Positions 4,827 through 5,774 of a DNA stretch of 5,774 nt are shown here, piece after piece. Numbering within the stretch: position 1 is the stretch's first letter; every line of letters starts with the position of its first letter. Source of the stretch: Acidimicrobiia bacterium (GTDB lineage Bacteria > Actinomycetota > Acidimicrobiia > Acidimicrobiales > Ilumatobacteraceae); the NCBI GenBank assembly GCA_030425785.1, contig JAUHYJ010000264.1, positions 1 to 5,774 of the forward strand. Reading direction: 5' to 3'. The notes under the pieces were generated by a model. The model ran no database searches. It worked only from the letters and a program-made list of their open reading frames with translations, and was not told the DNA's origin. The translations under genes and the position numbers were made by a program.

Positions 4827-5774
4827 ATGGACCTGATCTCCGACCTCGACGCCCGTGGTCTGATCCACGACTCGACCGATCGCGACGCGCTCCGTGCGCG
4901 CCTGGCCGACGGGCCGATCGGGCTCTACATCGGCTTCGACCCGACCGCCGACTCGCTCCATGCCGGCCATCTGGTCGGTCAGCTGTTCATGCGACGGTTC
5001 CAGGAGCGCGGCCACCGTCCGTACCCGCTCGCGGGTGGCGCCACCGGCATGATCGGCGACCCCGGCGGACGCTCGGAGGAGCGCAACCTGCTCGATCTCG
5101 ACACGTTGCGGCACAACGTCGAGCGCATCAAGGTCCAGCTCTCGCGACTCCTCGACTTCGAGCCGGGTCCGAGCCAGGCGACGCTCGTCAACAACGCCGA
5201 CTGGACGACCGAGGTCTCGGTGCTCGAGTTCTTGCGCGACGTGGGCAAGCACTTCACGGTGAACCACATGATCGCCAAGGAGTCGGTCAAGGCCCGGGTC
5301 GAGAGCGAGCACGGCATCTCGTACACCGAGTTCAGCTACATGCTGCTCCAGGCCAACGACTTCCGGCACCTGTACGAGGACCACGGTGTCGAGCTGCAGG
5401 CCGGAGCCTCGGACCAATGGGGCAACATCGTCGCCGGCGTCGACCTCATCCGTCGCCGGCTGGGGGCATCGGCGTACGGTCTGACGCACCCGTTGATCAC
5501 CAAGAGCGACGGGACGAAGTTCGGCAAGTCGGTCGGTGGCGCCGTCTGGCTCGACCCCGACAAGACGAGCCCGTACCAGTTCCGCCAGTTCTGGCTGCAG
5601 ACCGACGACGACATGGTGGCGACCTACCTGAAGATGCTGTCGCTGCGACCCCTCGACGACGTGCTCGCGACGGTGGCCGATCACGAGCAGGCGCCACACC
5701 GGCGGATCGCCCAACGTGCCCTCGCGCACGAGATGACCGCGCTCGTGCACGGCGACACTGCCGCCGCGGCCGCC
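4827..5774 (+). CDS. tyrS: Tyrosyl-tRNA synthetase, C-terminus cut by window edge
   Basis: The frame is open from ATG 4827 to the last base (316 codons). About 100 residues are missing, including the C-terminal S4-like RNA-binding domain expected for bacterial TyrRS. The enzyme is a cytoplasmic class I synthetase that activates tyrosine with ATP and charges tRNA-Tyr. The catalytic domain is nearly collinear with the Bacillus stearothermophilus enzyme: Tyr34, Asp38 and Thr40 in YIGFDPTADSLHAGHL, with the HIGH-type motif H45-A-G-H48. GGATGMIGDPGGRSEER is at 70-86, NNADW at 122-126, and Y171, Q175 and D178 form the tyrosine pocket in YMLLQANDF. SDQWGN is at 195-200 and the KMSKS-type signature KFGKS at 231-235. 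All expected active-site residues are present. The ATG is supported by GAGGG 4 nt upstream and by the family N-terminus starting exactly here. It is essential housekeeping and shows no sign of frameshift. Confidence 0.98.
   Translation, partial: MDLISDLDARGLIHDSTDRDALRARLADGPIGLYIGFDPTADSLHAGHLVGQLFMRRFQERGHRPYPLAGGATGMIGDPGGRSEERNLLDLDTLRHNVERIKVQLSRLLDFEPGPSQATLVNNADWTTEVSVLEFLRDVGKHFTVNHMIAKESVKARVESEHGISYTEFSYMLLQANDFRHLYEDHGVELQAGASDQWGNIVAGVDLIRRRLGASAYGLTHPLITKSDGTKFGKSVGGAVWLDPDKTSPYQFRQFWLQTDDDMVATYLKMLSLRPLDDVLATVADHEQAPHRRIAQRALAHEMTALVHGDTAAAAA

Noticed and set aside
2748..5750. A 1000-residue open frame on the minus strand spanning the DUF2332, SGNH and tyrS region
   Set aside because: It is antisense to tyrS and the SGNH gene and out of frame with DUF2332, all of which have family-specific motifs. 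Its Arg/Pro/His-rich composition, especially in the C-terminal half, is typical of a GC-driven shadow frame.
1..5774. Mobile element, CRISPR array, tRNA or rRNA
   Set aside because: I saw no direct repeats with spacers, no transposase or integrase motifs, no terminal inverted repeats and no tRNA-like cloverleaf. Codon bias is uniform across the five genes.

Overview
This is a GC-rich window with five protein-coding genes. The strong G/C bias at third codon positions, the GTG starts, the short intergenic gaps and the gene content point to a high-GC actinobacterium. An Acidimicrobiia/Ilumatobacter-like lineage is my best guess, but the sequence alone does not fix the genus. I see no rRNA, tRNA, CRISPR array, insertion sequence or phage gene, and no gap over 100 bases lacks a gene.

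Layout. (1) Positions 1-2145, minus strand: the first 715 codons of a large DUF4062-NACHT-like STAND protein with the start of a probable TPR tail, cut by the left edge. (2) Positions 2237-2800, plus: a complete AAG/Mpg-family 3-methyladenine DNA glycosylase, divergent from gene 1 across 91 bp. (3) Positions 2804-3850, minus: a complete DUF2332 protein, converging on the glycosylase with only 3 bp between stop codons. (4) Positions 3906-4769, plus: a secreted SGNH-hydrolase-like protein, divergent from DUF2332 across 55 bp. (5) Positions 4827-5774, plus: tyrosyl-tRNA synthetase, cut by the right edge after 316 codons.

How the genes relate. mpg and tyrS are direct neighbours in some actinobacteria (for example Mycobacterium tuberculosis Rv1688-Rv1689), so this looks like a housekeeping neighbourhood split by a DUF2332/SGNH pair, with a STAND-type ATPase gene on the mpg side. 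No operon is evident: strands alternate, and each gene seems to have its own promoter. Four of the five starts are preceded by a weak -10-like hexamer ending exactly 6 nt before the start codon, the geometry expected for leaderless transcripts.

The most notable item is the DUF4062-NACHT protein. It keeps a clear N-terminal DUF4062 domain and a good Walker B (DGLD), but its P-loop has alanine (GCG) in place of the invariant lysine. It is either a non-canonical or pseudo-ATPase STAND protein or a variant nucleotide-binding site. Nothing else in the window marks a defence island, so an immune role is only a hypothesis.
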